A stretch of DNA of 64,000 bases from Platerodrilus igneus (GCA_036346225.1 JARFIW010001344.1:372001-436000), one strand, 5' to 3'; shown: positions 21,269 through 33,728, counted from the first letter of the stretch. Numbers and translations: made by a program. Notes: generated by a model from the letters alone, not told the origin.

Positions 21269-22165
21269 CTGTGTGGTAACCAGATAGAAACGAATTTCGA
21301 TGTAGAGAAGAACTACCTTCAAGCTTAGAGTAGATGAATAAATAAATATTGTCAGTTTATTAGTATTGTGTTTACATCTAATGCATTCATTAGTTTAGGA
21401 ACATCTACACAGTTCATCAACTGATTATACGATGTTGAAAAAGTTAAGAAAATCTTTTTTATGTCTCCGTTATGTAGAAATATGAGTACCGCTCTGTAAT
21501 AGATTCCAATCTTGCAACATGGAACCCAACAGTTCGGCTTGAGCATAAGTTATTAAGTTCAAGTTATAACAGTAAATGTGGAGTACTTATATCAAGTAGT
21601 TGGAAACAAGGAATCGTATCTTCTTCCATAGGTTCAACAATATTATCGTCAGCAGCATTCGTATTATCGTCAAGTGTATATAATTCTGGATGTTTGGGGC
21701 AGGTAAATTATGGTGAAAAATTGGTCTGATGCCTGAATGCTGATTTGGTTGCTGTACAGTATGCTACGACTTCAGGGAAATTTCAAATAGATTCTTCATG
21801 CAAAAATAACAATTTGTAGCATGATCTTTAGGTTCTCTCTACACTTAGGCACCGCAAGAGGCATTGGCTTCGTGTACCGCTAATTCACATCACATGTTGC
21901 GAAAATGATACGTGACACCCAAGGTTTATTATGATCCTTTAGTTTGCATTCAAAATAAAGCCCGTAAACTTTTATGATTAAAGTAATTATTGCCTTGTTG
22001 TGATACTTAATCGGAAACAAGCCACATACGTAGCAAAACGTAACCATTTGATTTACACAGCTTTGTTTCTTTCTGTAAAGTCTATGAACATCTATTGCAC
22101 AGCAAAATATAATTTATTTATATTTTATATATATTTTTAGACCCGTTTAAGTTATCAACTGCTGT
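21269..22165. other. Gene-free flank
   Basis: Unremarkable AT-rich sequence between the Polinton and a long microsatellite. Nothing supported. Confidence 0.5.
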
Positions 22166-22433
22166 CCACACACACACACACATACACACGCACGCACACT
22201 CGCACACACGCACACACGCACATCACACACACATCACACGTACACACGCGCACACGCACGCACGCACGTACGCATGCATGCGTGCGTGCACGCACGCACG
22301 CATGCGTGTACGCACGAACGCACGCAAGCGCGCGCGCACGAACGTGCGCGCACGTACGCACGCACATACGCACGCTCGCACGAACCCACACATGCACACA
22401 CGCACACACACACACACGCACACACTCACACAC
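22166..22433. repeat. Long alternating purine-pyrimidine (CA/CG/TG) tract
   Basis: About 270 bp of CA, CG and GC dinucleotides, with a near-palindromic centre around gcatgcatgcgtgcgtg. Such tracts favour Z-DNA or cruciform extrusion. It is open in several frames on both strands (Cys/Val-rich or His/Thr/Arg-rich), which I read as artefact. Its right edge is the 5' truncation point of the LINE that follows. Confidence 0.9.
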
Positions 22434-23065
22434 CCAGTAAAATAACAATAGAAGCAAACAACGATAAATTGGTAAATAAAATCAGATGCCAAATTAACAG
22501 TTTAACCAGAACCAAATGGGCAATTCATTTTAAATGGATAAAGAAACATTGTGACGGCATCCATAATAAAATGGTAGATGAACTCATCAAAGAAGAAGCG
22601 GAACTACCAGATGATGAAATCATATATAATTTTATTAAAAAATCTGAAATATTAAAAACATTAAAAGCACAAAACGTAATAAAATGGCAAAATATTTGGT
22701 CAAACTCCACAAAACGATCTGAAACAAGATTGTTTTTCCCAACAGTTCAACATCGTAGCAATATAGTTTTGCCTATTTCACCTGAACTAACAATAATACT
22801 AACTGGACATGGGAGGTTAAGAAGCTACCTATATAGATTTAAACTGAATTTCAATTCAAGATGTATATGTGAATTAGAAAAACAAACAGTCGACCACCTA
22901 ATATTCAGATGCCCAGAATTAAAAATAGGAAAAGAAACTTTGATGAACAATTTAATAACAAATAAAAGCATCTGGCCAATTAGAAAAGAGGATTTAATAA
23001 AGTATCATTTACAATCATTTATTACTTTTGACAAAAAAATTAATTTTGAAGTGCTATGTGAATAA
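22434..23065 (+). pseudogene. 5'-truncated LINE: RNase H remnant and C-terminal zinc region
   Basis: The C-terminal 200 or so residues of a LINE polyprotein in one open frame. It starts within RNase H (FKWIKKHCDGIH, then VDELIKEEAEL, matching the HxG...ADELAK end of LINE RNase H) and goes on through ILTGHGRLRSYLYRF to a CIC...HLIFRCP zinc-type motif, stopping at 23065. This layout is shared with R1/LOA/I-group LINEs and with 43660-44424 here. All of EN and RT is missing. The open frame runs back through the microsatellite, an accident of its periodicity. Confidence 0.75.
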
Positions 23066-23408
23066 AGTTGCTTATAATAGTACCAGTGTACAAGAAACTG
23101 TAACATGATAAATTAAAACAACTTCAATTGATTTGGATTGCCCAAGCCATTTATATATTACAAACAATATATAAAGACGTTGTAACTTATAAAGTCTACT
23201 TAGTTTCTATATGTATCAAACTTAATTAGTTAATAACGATAATAATAATTCTCATGTATATAATTTATGTACTTTTGATAACTAACAAACTATTTAATTA
23301 GTTAAGTACTTTTAAACACAATTATTCAAAGTGGCAATAATGAAGCAAAACAAAGGACAATAATTTATAGACAAATTAATCTAATTTTATGTACATTATC
23401 CATTTCAT
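23066..23408. other. AT-rich sequence, probably LINE 3' UTR
   Basis: Non-coding sequence after the LINE stop up to the next CA/CG tract. No poly(A) end is obvious. Confidence 0.4.
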
Positions 23409-23410
23409 AT

Positions 23411-23466
23411 GTGCACTCACGCACGCACGTACGCACGCATACACACACGCGCGCACACACACACAT
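23411..23466. repeat. (CA/CG)n microsatellite
   Basis: CAC/GCA-type alternating tract, similar in composition to 22166-22433. Confidence 0.9.
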
Positions 23467-25829
23467 TAAGCCAGCTTTTCCAGCAATTTTTCACCAGATA
23501 TTATGGCGTTGTTTACATTTCAATGGTGAGCCTTTTCCCGCCGGATTATGTTCGTTATAATATGTTATGTAATGCAAACCACACAAAAATTTGGGTGCGG
23601 ATTCGGTTTTAGCGACCAAAACTATAAAAAACACCCATCAGATAACAGGAGAAAAAAATTGTGTTAGCTGTGTAAACAGTCATTAACATTTATCTAATTT
23701 ATCGAATTTCTAATGTACAATACAATTCTTATTAAAAATATTTTGAAATGCCTATTTCATCGTACTAGTGTCCACTTTATATACGTTTATTCTGATTGCA
23801 TACAGAGATATATTTATACGTTTATTGAATTAGACGTTTTCTTCTTTCATTCGTGTAGTTTCCGTAGTAAGCTGGGATTGTTGAAATCTTTTGAATGGTT
23901 GTCCTTAATGCTTAAAGCGAAAAACTCGGCACGGTTGTATGATAAAAGTTTTTTGAAAGCCTTTGCAATGTGCTAGACACTGGAAAAGCACCATAACGGT
24001 AAACGACCTTAAATTAAGATATCTAGGTTGTAATCGTTATCCCGCAATGATTAACTTTATTCGTATCGCATTTAGTAAAGCACTAAAGTTACTACATTCG
24101 GTTTTGAAGATCATATTTATACCAAAACGAATAAAAATGAAATGTGCCTGTTATTCTGAAATCAGAATTCAAGTTAATTAAGCTGTTGATTGAGCGCTTT
24201 TAGAAAATTTTTCAATAGCAAGCACAATAGATGTAGTTAAATAATTACCTACACATAACGAAATTCGTTAGAAAAAATATAAAAAAGCTTTATAAATGCA
24301 TTTTCTGTTTATACATGCTTAAAATTATAATTTTCGGTTTTGCACACAACCTGCATCAAATAGAGTTTCAATGACGTGCACTTAATAAACCATATGATCC
24401 GACTTTTGCAGATAAATGGCTTACTCACTGTTTTGGTTCGTTTTGTTGATAATGTACACATCAAATTGAGTATTGTAACAGCAGAGTGTGGTACATTAAA
24501 GCTTGAAATAAATTACTCTTCTCAAGTAATTGAAATGAGGGTTTTATGTTGTAAGTTGAGTTTTAAACTTTAAACTGCACTAGAACGAAGATGTAGTTTG
24601 GGTGTAAGTACGAAGGGGTGAAATGTATAAATGCTTCCAATCAAACAAAAACTCACTACGGAAATTGATATCTTTGAGAAATCGAGCACGTAAAGTCTTT
24701 CTCAACTCGTTCTTAAAACCCTACATCAAACTTCATTGAATGAATTTCTATCGATTAAAAATTGTATGCAGTAACCTAATTTCTTGTCGTTATTGATCAT
24801 GTTGAAGGCGGTTAATACATAATTTATTAGAAGTAGTAATGATAGGGTGATAATTATGTTCAACTTTATATTCTAGTAATACTTAGTACTATACAAATTG
24901 TATGAACGTTTGTTTGGTAGCAAAAGAAGCTCATTATTTTATGATGTTGTTAATTATAGGTACAAAGAGTTTCCGGGCAATATACAAAGAAACAAGCAAT
25001 TGTAAGGCACTTTGAGTTTTCATTAAGAATTAAATTACAAATATACGGCCGATGTATACGAGGGGAATTTTTTGACTACGTACTGATGAGACGAGATCAT
25101 GCATACGCTCTGCATTAAAAATAAAAACAAATTAGCAACATTTGTACATGGAGTAACAAACATCATATATTTAAAAATTTATTTTGCGTATTTTATACTG
25201 GAACAAAGACAAAACACATCGTCGACTTTAATAAATGTCTTGCATCACAACTTCCGGAGCTGCTCCTAATATTAGGTACATCCATTCGGATTCAAAGATA
25301 ATTAATAATGCTGTTTTGGATTCATGCGCAATAATATTATCTATGTTAATTATATAAATAATTTTCGTATCCTTATTGGTTATATCATAACTTTAATAAC
25401 TTTGAAAAAGAAAAATTTTGTAATTGAGGCTCAAACGTTTTCGTTTACCATTCCTTATCCTATTTTGAAGAACTACTTTGATCTGTCATCTTTCTTGTAA
25501 TTACAATTAGTCACCCGTTTGTATGCGGTTTATTGGACCAATACCTAAAAGTGATAAAACTTGACCATTGGTCAACTAAGTTTCCTTCTTTTGCGTGTAT
25601 TGTTTGTGCAGTCATTCATTTAAAATCCACCGGTATATCATAAACGAACAAAAAGCTCATATGGTACTGACAGTTTTAATTTTCCAGATTATTTTTAAAA
25701 CCAAAGATGTAAAGTGACCAGGAATACCAATAATTTACCTAGTTTTTACTTCCTCAGCACGTTGGGTCATCTTCTTCAGTCTGTTTTAACTCCAATTTTT
25801 GTTGACCACTGAAATCAATTTATCACCAT
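23467..25829. other. Gene-free AT-rich stretch
   Basis: Open frames of 65-87 codons occur (for example 23713-23976) but are Phe/Ile/Lys-rich and match nothing. No RNA gene or clear repeat seen. Confidence 0.5.
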
Positions 25830-25832
25830 CAT

Positions 25833-25990
25833 CATTTTGTTTTCGACCTTACTTAAGGTCGGTTTGACGCAGCTCTAACTTCTTTTCTATTCTGTGCTAA
25901 TCTAAAAAGCTCTACATACCCTTCACAACCTAAATTTCTAATAATTTGACTAATATAGTTTGGTCTAGGTCTTCCTATATCCTTCTATCT
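25833..25990 (-). mobile_element. Truncated second copy of the 3' end of the 26.3-29.2 kb LINE
   Basis: About 155 bp nearly identical to 26324-26470 (tcggtttgacgcagctctaa, then ctacatacccttcacaacc). It encodes the last about 45 residues of the LINE ORF on the minus strand, and breaks off at ttcctatatcc. It lies only 350 bp from the larger copy, in the same orientation. Confidence 0.85.
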
Positions 25991-26123
25991 TTTTCCTATC
26001 TAGCTGGCTCTACATAGATATTAGCAACCTGATGGTTGTTAAAGAATTCTAACATGTTTACATGATTACCATTTATAAGGAAAAGAAATATAACCTGGTT
26101 ATCCGCTTCAAAAAGGAAAAGTG

Positions 26124-26303
26124 TTAAATTATATGTTATGGTAAGGCTTAAGTAACGAATCGCTGCCAACATGCCAGACCGCTACCTAATTGTGAGTTAT
26201 GTCATGGTGACGTTTATTAAATTATATGTTATGGTAAGGCTTAAGCAACGAAACGCTACCAACATGCCAGACCGCTAACTAATTGTGAGTTATGTCCTGG
26301 TAA
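26124..26303. repeat. Tandem duplication, two 93-bp units
   Basis: Two adjacent units starting ttaaattatatgttatgg (26124 and 26217), each with cttaag.aacgaa, aacatgccagaccgct and taattgtgagttatgtc. They differ at only a few positions. They sit between the truncated and full LINE copies. Confidence 0.9.
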
Positions 26304-26319
26304 CTGATTTTTATTTTTT

Positions 26320-29300
26320 TTGTTTTGTTTTCGAACTTACTTAAAGTCGGTTTGACGCAGCTCTAAATTCTTTTCTATTCTGAGCTAGTCTAAAAAGGTC
26401 TACATACCCTTCACAACCTAAATCTCTAATAATTTGACTAATATAGCTTTGTCTAGGCCTTCCTACTCTATTTTTATTTGGTAGCCTATAATCTAAGACT
26501 TTACTAAATAGTCCCTCATGTCTTAACTGGTGCCCTATCATTCCATCTCTCCTGACCTTCAATTGCTTCCACATACAGGGTTCCTCACCTATCCTTCTAT
26601 AAACTTCCTCGTTTATTACTCTAACTGTCCAACTAATCTTTAACATTCTCCTATAACACCAAGTTTCAAAAGCTTCTATCTTTTTCTTATCTACTTCTTT
26701 AATTGTCCAAGTCTCACTACCGTATAGTAGAACGCTCCATACGTACGACTTTAAGAAACTTTTTCTATTATCTAAACTAATACTATTAGCTATTAGTAAG
26801 TTTTTCTTTTTTAAAAACATTTTTCTAGCTTGAGCTATTCTAGCTACTATATCCCTTCTGCTACGTCCATCCTTTGTAATTATACTACCTAAATAGCAAA
26901 ATTCATCTACCTCCTCTAACTCAGTATTACCTATTTTTAATTTTGGTTTAGAACTAGGCTGTAACTCACTTGTCATTATCTTTGTCTTTACTGAGTTAAT
27001 TCTCATACTATAGTTAGTCCGTAGTATCTCATCTAAAATATTTAAAAACTCTCCTAACTCTTTTCTAGACTCTGCTATAATGGCTATATCATCTGCAAAA
27101 CGTAACATGTCTATTTTCTGTCCCTGTACACTAATACCTATCTCTTTTCTCTATCTAGCTAAGTTTAAAGCTTCCTCAATACAAACATTAAAAATCAAGG
27201 GAGACAGTATACAACCCTGTCTAACACCATTTCTAATCTTAGCTTCCTTTTCTATTTCATCAATTCTAATTACTACGCTTTGGTTTTTATATAGACTGTA
27301 AATAATTTTTCTATCCCTATGAGAGATTCCTATTTTTTGCAAAACCCTGAACATAACAATCCAATTAACCCTATCAAATGCTTTTTCAAAATCTACAAAC
27401 GCGAAATGAGTCTTTTCATTTTTTTGTAATCTTTTCTCGATAATTACCCTAATCATTAGTATCGGTTCTCTAGTCCCTCTGTCTTTACGAAAACCATATT
27501 GGTCTTCGCCTAAATATTTCTCAGTCAAAGTTTCTACTCTATTTTTAATTATTATTGTTAGTATTTTGGAAGCATGAGAAGTTAAACTAACCGTTCTAAA
27601 ATTCTCACACCTATCAGCTCCTGACTTTTTTGGGATTGGGATAATAATATTTTTTTCGAAATCTATTGGAACCTCACCTGTGTCATATATTACTTTTACT
27701 AGTTCATATAATCTGTCTAAAGTTTTCTGACTTGCATATTTTATTAATTCTGCGGGAATATCGTCTATCCCTGGCGCTTTTTTTAGCTTAAGATTCCGAA
27801 CAGCTCTATCAAATTCCTCTCTTAATATTGAGAACCCTATTTCTACATCCTCTTCTTAATCGTTCTCTAACTCATCCATATCGTCTCCCTTATATAAATC
27901 TTCTAAATATCTTTTCCATCTATCTGCTATTTCAACTTTGTTTATTAGAAGCTCATTATTCTCGTCTCTAATACCATTATATTTTTTCCTATCTTCCTCA
28001 AAAAACTTTTTAACTGCCCGGTAAGCCCTGTCTGTCTTACCTACTCTCAAATCATCTTGTATTCCCTTACAATTCTCCTCCATCCATTTATTTCTAGCTT
28101 TTCTACGCTCATGTACTATCTTATTTCTAACTGTATTATATTTTTGCTTACTTTCACTATCCACTTCTCTGAAAGGTTTAAGCTTTCTGCTATTCTCTAT
28201 TAAATCTAATATACTCCTTTGTTACCCACGGTTTTCTCACTTCTATTTTTTTCTTACCTATACTCTGTGTTGCTGCATCATGTACAGTCAGTTTTATTCC
28301 TTTCCATCTATTTTCTACGTTCCCTCCTACAGCTATCTCTTTGCTCTTATTATCTAATGCTTGTTTATATTCCTCTTTTACCCTACTATCATTAAGCTTA
28401 CCTAGATCCCATCCCTCTCTTTTAACCTTTCTCAATTTTTTAAATTTTAGTTTACACTTCATTTTAACTAAGTTATGATCGCTATCTATGTCAGCCCCTG
28501 GATAACTACGACAGTTTTTAACTTGGTTTCTAAATCTTTGTTTAACTAAAATATAATCTATTTGGTATCTAGCCCTATCACCTGGCGCTTTCCAGGTATA
28601 TCTTCTCCTAACATGTTATTCGAATAGAGTGTTTACAGTTACTAATCTATGTTCCTGGCAAAACTCAACTAATCTTTCTCCTCTATCATTTCGTCTGCCA
28701 TACCCAAATTTCCCTACCATTTTTTCCTCACTACCTTCTCCCACTGACGCATTAAAATCGCCCATAACTATTAAATTCTCATCTCGTTTTACTTTTCTTA
28801 CTATACTATTTATATCCTCGTATACCTTTTCTACTTCCTCATCCTCGTACTGAGTTGTTGGCATGTAAACCTGTACTAAAACAGTGTCTGTGGGTTTTGT
28901 ACTCAATCTAACCATAATTATCCTATCACTAAATTGTAAGTACTCTTTAACTTTATGCCCTAATCTTTTACCTAACATTATTCCTACGCCTGCGTGTCCA
29001 TTAGTTGAAGAAGTTGTAATTATTCTATAATTATCTTTCCAAAAGTCATTACTATCTGGCCATCTCACCTCACTAATACTTAAAATGTCCAGCTTTTCCT
29101 TTTTCATTTCGACTAATAAATTCGTTAACTTATCTACTCTATTTATCACCATTTTATGGTTTAATAACTCTGGCCGTTACAAATCTAAATTCTAGGATTG
29201 ACGTGTTTCGAACTCTCTAGCCTCCATATCTAGCTAAACTCAGAACAATTCGACATCGGCCCCTGAAGGTCCACGACATACACAACCGCCGTCACTCGAA

Positions 29301-29330
29301 CATCATTTCTTTCTTAACTTACTAATTTCG
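26320..29330 (-). mobile_element. Nearly full-length LINE (non-LTR retrotransposon)
   Basis: An AP-type endonuclease plus reverse transcriptase LINE on the minus strand, with a single polyprotein. 29160-29330 looks like its 5' leader. The C-terminal region after the RT (WCYRRMLKISWT, RRDGMIGHQLRHEG, NRVGRPR) is of the kind often annotated near craniofacial development protein 2-like endonucleases in arthropods. I do not assign a clade. The 3' end is at about 26320, next to the 93-bp tandem repeats. Confidence 0.85.
26341..29152 (-). pseudogene. LINE polyprotein: endonuclease, RT and C-terminal domain
   Basis: Starts MVINRVDKLTNLLVEM at an ATG (29152). The endonuclease part has LSISEVRW, GHAGVGIML, VMGDFNASVG and, after an in-frame stop at about 28613, DIDSDHNLV. 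The linker is open to 28190, then a one-base shift near 28185. The RT shows KKAPGIDDIP, FRTVSLTSHASK, QYGFRKDRG, FVDFEKAFDRVNW, NGVRQGCILSPLIF and the catalytic MLRFADDIAI with both Asp. The C-terminus runs to 26341. Disruptions are few: TAA near 28613, frameshift near 28185, TAA at 27856 and TAG at 27150. So it is a young-looking but inactive copy. Confidence 0.88.
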
Positions 29331-30650
29331 AACTTAATCGATATATCACATTTTTCTTTTTTTCCCGTTCTCCCACTTTATGCATCCAAAGCTGTTTCTA
29401 TGGTCGCGATCAAAGTCAGCAGTTCATGTGAATGCATTAACTTTATGACGTTTTAGAATTTTGTGGTATCTTGAACCCCCTGTGGATTTATACAAATATT
29501 ATTGTGAATAGTGATGTCCCCGGTTTTTATTACTGTGGTTGTATTAAAATGTACTCGTTTTTTTTTTTGTGTATATATTTGCTCTAATTTAATATTCTAT
29601 TGAAATAACCATGTAACTAAATGTAAACCCAAACTTTTTTTAATTTTTCTGGGCGCTTTCGTTGCCAAAAGCTAATTGAACTAACTGGAATTATATAAAT
29701 TAATTTTCTACGACTATCCAGTAACGCACTTCTTATGCATTTATAAATAGCCCAATGATAGTAATCATTATTCTAAAGGTGAATATGAATTTAAATATTC
29801 AACACCTTTAACCAATCAGGACATCCAGGTCGTAGGTTATGATCATAATCCAATACCTCTTACCAATCAGTACACACCTTCATTTTCCATAATCCACAAG
29901 TATAATTTTCGTATTATGTGAAATAGGCTCTTACACTTTGAAAAATAAAAATTTGCCTGTCAGTATTTGTAATATTAGTTTAAACGTTTAAAAAATATCT
30001 GATGATGATTTATTTGCGCAGTCGTGAGACAAGTATAGTATTCCACTCGCGAGTTAAGGCCTTTACTCATTCAGATTACAACGCTCGTCTTAACAGGTTC
30101 GCTGGGCAAACTCTGCGATTGAGTAATGGCTTTCATAACTCTCTCAGTGAATAATATGCTGTTCTACACCCAAATGTGTACTTAAGTAATGCGCGAGCTT
30201 ACAAATTCTATAATTTTATTATGATTAAAACTGAGTTAAAAATAGGATGGTTAATAAAATAAATTTGACTTTGTTATAATTGCAATTAAAATTCTGAGTA
30301 TAATACATTCCAACAATAAATCAGACTTAAGATTGTGTTAACGAACATGCTTGAAGTAGATCTGAACTGAAATAAAATGTTTTCTTTTGGTTCGACACGG
30401 TTTTCATTCTGCGAAAAATAACGGGTTTTCAGTTTTTAGTTCAGCTCTGATTTGAAGTCCTGGTATATGCTATTATCGATGTGACAATGATAGAAAACAC
30501 ATTGTCTTACGCTCAACTGTGCCAGTGTTTTCAGGTGTGAACGTTTTCAAATGATGAAAAATTTGTTGAGCATTGTAATTCCAGGCATATCGTATTGGCA
30601 TCACCTATATATATTGTTATATTGTATAATAATATAATTATAATACATTC
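29331..30650. other. Gene-free AT-rich stretch
   Basis: No coding region or RNA recognised. A pair of short repeated phrases (accaatcag, with tattcaacacctt and ccaatacctct contexts) at about 29800-29870 hints at old repeat sequence. Confidence 0.45.
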
Positions 30651-30654
30651 ATCA

Positions 30655-31060
30655 TCATTAGGTGTTCAGTCCTGGAACTGGTTAAACGCGTACTCCCATT
30701 GTTTCCTATTCTGAAGTAACCTACACATTTCCCTGAAATTTCCACCGTCTGCATCTGTCACAATCTGCGTGCGATAGTCTGATCTAGGTCTACCGCTACC
30801 TCTTTCTTCCCACTTCTGGTTGTAATATATCCCGTACTATTCCCCAAAAATGTCTTAGAACGTATCCTGCCCTACTATTTCTACTATTTCTTTTTTGTTT
30901 TCCACAGATACCTTTTTTCCTCTACTACTTCTATAACATATTTGTTATTAACTTTGTCTGTCCATGCTATCGTCCTCATACATGTGAAGCACAACATTCG
31001 AGAAGGTTTCTATCTCTTGCCATCTGCTTTTCCTACTGCCCCTATTTCATAGATGTGCTG
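30655..31060 (-). mobile_element. Degenerate LINE 3'-end fragment (LINE-B, copy 1)
   Basis: Minus-strand translation ends in QNRKQWEYAFNQFQD followed by a stop, preceded by RPRSDYRTQIVTDAD, the typical last segment of LINE ORFs with C-terminal GRPR...D regions. Further upstream on that strand (to about 31060) lies an out-of-frame segment with a WSTAQY-type RT C-terminal block. The same sequence recurs at 31370, 31700, 31870, 33148-33728 and 40522-40712. Confidence 0.75.
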
Positions 31061-31400
31061 TGTTCAACAATTTTTTTCTTGTTTCTATGTTTGTTGTCTT
31101 TGAACATAGCCGCCGTTCTTTCTTGATAGAAATTGTTCAGTATTGTTTTACAATTATATACCTTATTTCCCCGATATTCAATGGAATGTAAAGGGGGGTG
31201 CCAAGTTCCCCAGCGCTTGAACATTTACCGAATTAATAGTTTTTCCAATACATCCTTTCGCACAATCAAGATTAGTTAAAAATATTTCACAACCAACACC
31301 TGTAGTTGTTTATAAAAATCATCAGATTTAAGTACACTTATTCTTTCGTCATTTGGTTTTCCGTATTATAACTGGTTGGACGCGTACTTCCACTTATTTA
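31061..31400 (-). repeat. LINE-B internal segment, inverted partner of 33190-33560
   Basis: Contains tttgaacatagccgc, gttctttcttg, ccccgatattcaatgg and caacacctgtagttgtttata. The reverse complement of this order occurs at 33190-33560. A shorter direct copy follows at about 31440-31720. Confidence 0.75.
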
Positions 31401-31982
31401 TATTCAGTTTCCTGAAATTCCCACGACAGCCTATGTATAGCTCGGTTCTTCTTCTATTGTTTTCTAATTATACGCCCTATTTCACCTAGATTCAGTGATA
31501 TGTAAAGGGGGTTAAGCAGCATGTGGCTGCCGAAATCCTGCAACACTTAGACAAAATTGCCAAATTAATAGTTTTACAGTAGGTGCTTTCGCACGATTAC
31601 CATTACTCAAGAATATTGCACTACCAATACCTGTAGCTGCTTATAATAATCATCATGTTTAAGTAAGGTTATTTCTCTCCTCATTAGTTTTTCCATCTTG
31701 GGACTGGTTGGACGCGTACCTCTATTGATTTCTATTCTGAGATAGCCTACACATTTCCCTAAAATCTCCACAGCTTACATCTTTCACTGTATGTGTGCAA
31801 TAGTCTAACCTAGATCTACCTCTACTTCTCTTTTTTCTTATCTCTCATCCTCATCCTCAGGTCTTCTGTCCTGGAACTGGTTAGACGCGTACCCTCACCG
31901 TTTCCTATTCTGAACTAACTTACACATTATCCTGAAATTTGCACAGTCTGCATCCATCATTATCTGCGTGGGAAAGTCTGAT
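31401..31982 (-). repeat. Further tandem LINE-B 3'-end pieces
   Basis: The phrase actggttggacgcgtac or a close variant occurs at 31372, 31703 and 31875, each followed by the coding end of the LINE. The array is head-to-tail with unequal spacing (about 330 and 170 bp), so it arose by local duplication or repeated truncated insertion. Confidence 0.7.
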
Positions 31983-32062
31983 CGTATCGATACGTATCGA
32001 TATATATCGATATTCGATATATCGATAGATATCGATATAGAATATGTATCGATATTCGATAC
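31983..32062. repeat. TATCGATA cluster
   Basis: Six copies of the palindrome TATCGATA start at 31985, 31995, 32005, 32020, 32030 and 32047, so three of the five spacings are exactly 10 bp. It may be a degenerate 10-bp microsatellite. In Drosophila TATCGATA is the DREF-binding DNA replication-related element, so a binding function is conceivable but unproven. Confidence 0.85.
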
Positions 32063-33147
32063 GCAAAATCCCGTATCGCCCACTCCTACTAATAACTTTA
32101 AATGTTGCCTTGCTTTAAACAACTTGACTAGGTACAAATGTATCTAACTGTAAAATTACTATACGATAACGAGGTGTACGCTTTGATTCTAAAGCCACAA
32201 AATCAAATTCGCAGTATGTAACCCTGGTACCAGTATTAAATCAAACTACTCGTGCAAAGATTTAGACATTTAAGCTAAATGCAACTACATAAAACCTAAA
32301 TGTCACACATGGTGGGAAATTTTGTACTTCACAACATAAATAATAACGATAAACTACAATGACAAGTGTATGGTTAGCATGAATTAGTATAACTGTAAAC
32401 AATAGCTGAATTTCAAATGTTTCAGTTTAATGTATACACAACGACACAATCTACAACGGACGTGTAGGAATTGTTGCTTCTACAACCAATATACCAAAGC
32501 GAGGTATGAAGATATTGCAGCAATGGAAATGTCGAACGACTGTCTAATTATCAAACGACCTGCAAAATGGCAAAGTAGAATAACCTCAATTGCGAAAATT
32601 CAGCATTTTTATTCTTTAATTAACTGCTGAAGGTATTTACTTTACGTGGTAACCTAAATTGTAGCTAAGATAACTAGCGTGGGAGTTGCATTTATCTTTA
32701 AACTATCAGAGAATGCTCAATGATCTGCCTAAAGACGTAAATTAACATTACAAACATAGTTCAAGCCAGGAGTACTACTTGTAGTAGGGAATTCTTGTAC
32801 AGACCTGTCGAATCAATGTATAACCTAATAAGCTCATCCAGAAGCATTCCTATCTTCGACGGCGATTGATGGTAAATCAGAATGATCAATTCAATTACAA
32901 TTTACAAATAAGCTTCTTCACATCTAGTAGAATTAATAAACAAATAATTTTTTGTTTAAATGCAAAATGTGCACACCAGGTGCGGCCGACACGTGTGCCA
33001 TAACAACGAATTTACTTACACGACACGAAATGGTGGGTTATGCTTGGTAATAGTGTAAAAATTAAAGATACAAACAGGACGCTTACTAAATAGCATAAAT
33101 TATTAATAGGTTTCACGTTATAGGTTGTGAGTATTTCGGGGAACTGT
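32063..33147. other. Gene-free stretch
   Basis: AT-rich, with a 66-codon open frame at 32430-32630 of no recognised family. It forms the spacer of the large inverted arrangement of LINE-B pieces (31.0-31.4 versus 33.2-33.6 kb). Confidence 0.5.
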
Positions 33148-33728
33148 GTAGGTTAGCTCAGAACATAAATAAGTTGAGGTACACGTCCAACCAGTTCCAA
33201 GACGTAAAACCTAATGACGAAAAAATAAGTGCTCTTAGATCTGATGATTATTATAAACAACTACAGGTGTTGGTTGTGAAATAATTTCAACTAATGTTGA
33301 TTTTGCGAAAGGATAAATTGGAAAAACTATTAATTCGACAAAGGTTCAAGTGCTGGGGAAACTTGGCAGCCAAAGGCTGCTTAACCCCCTTTACACACTA
33401 CTGAATATCGGGGAACTATGGTGTATGACTGTAAAACAATAGAGAGTGACCAAACTGCATCAAACAAGAAAGAACAGCGGCTATGTTCAAAGACAACGAA
33501 CATAGAAACAAGAAGAAAATTGTTCAAAACATATGTGTGGAGCACAGCGCAGTACATCTATGAAATAGGGACAGTAGGAAAAGCAGACAGATAGCGATAG
33601 AAGCCTTCTGGAATGTTGAAATTCAGATGTATGAGGACAATAGCATGAACAGACAGGTTATAGAAATAGTAGAGGAATAAAAGTATCTGTGGAAAAAAAA
33701 AATGGGAGAAATAGGAGGGCAGGATACG
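33148..33728 (+). mobile_element. LINE-B copy, left part, interrupted by the BEL element
   Basis: Plus-strand copy: a 3'-end piece (33148-33222, caaccagttccaagac) followed by the internal segment (33230-33728), ending gggcaggatacg. In the uninterrupted copy on the minus strand near 30860, ggatacg is followed by ttctaag, and that continuation is found at 40522, just beyond the BEL element. Confidence 0.8.
33724..33728. repeat. BEL target-site duplication, left
   Basis: ATACG, repeated at 40522-40526. Five bases is the usual length for BEL/Pao insertions. Confidence 0.85.

Noticed and set aside
22155..22492. Open frames rich in Cys/Val/Arg or His/Thr on both strands
   Set aside because: They are translations of the CA/CG dinucleotide tract and change character with the phase. 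No protein family.
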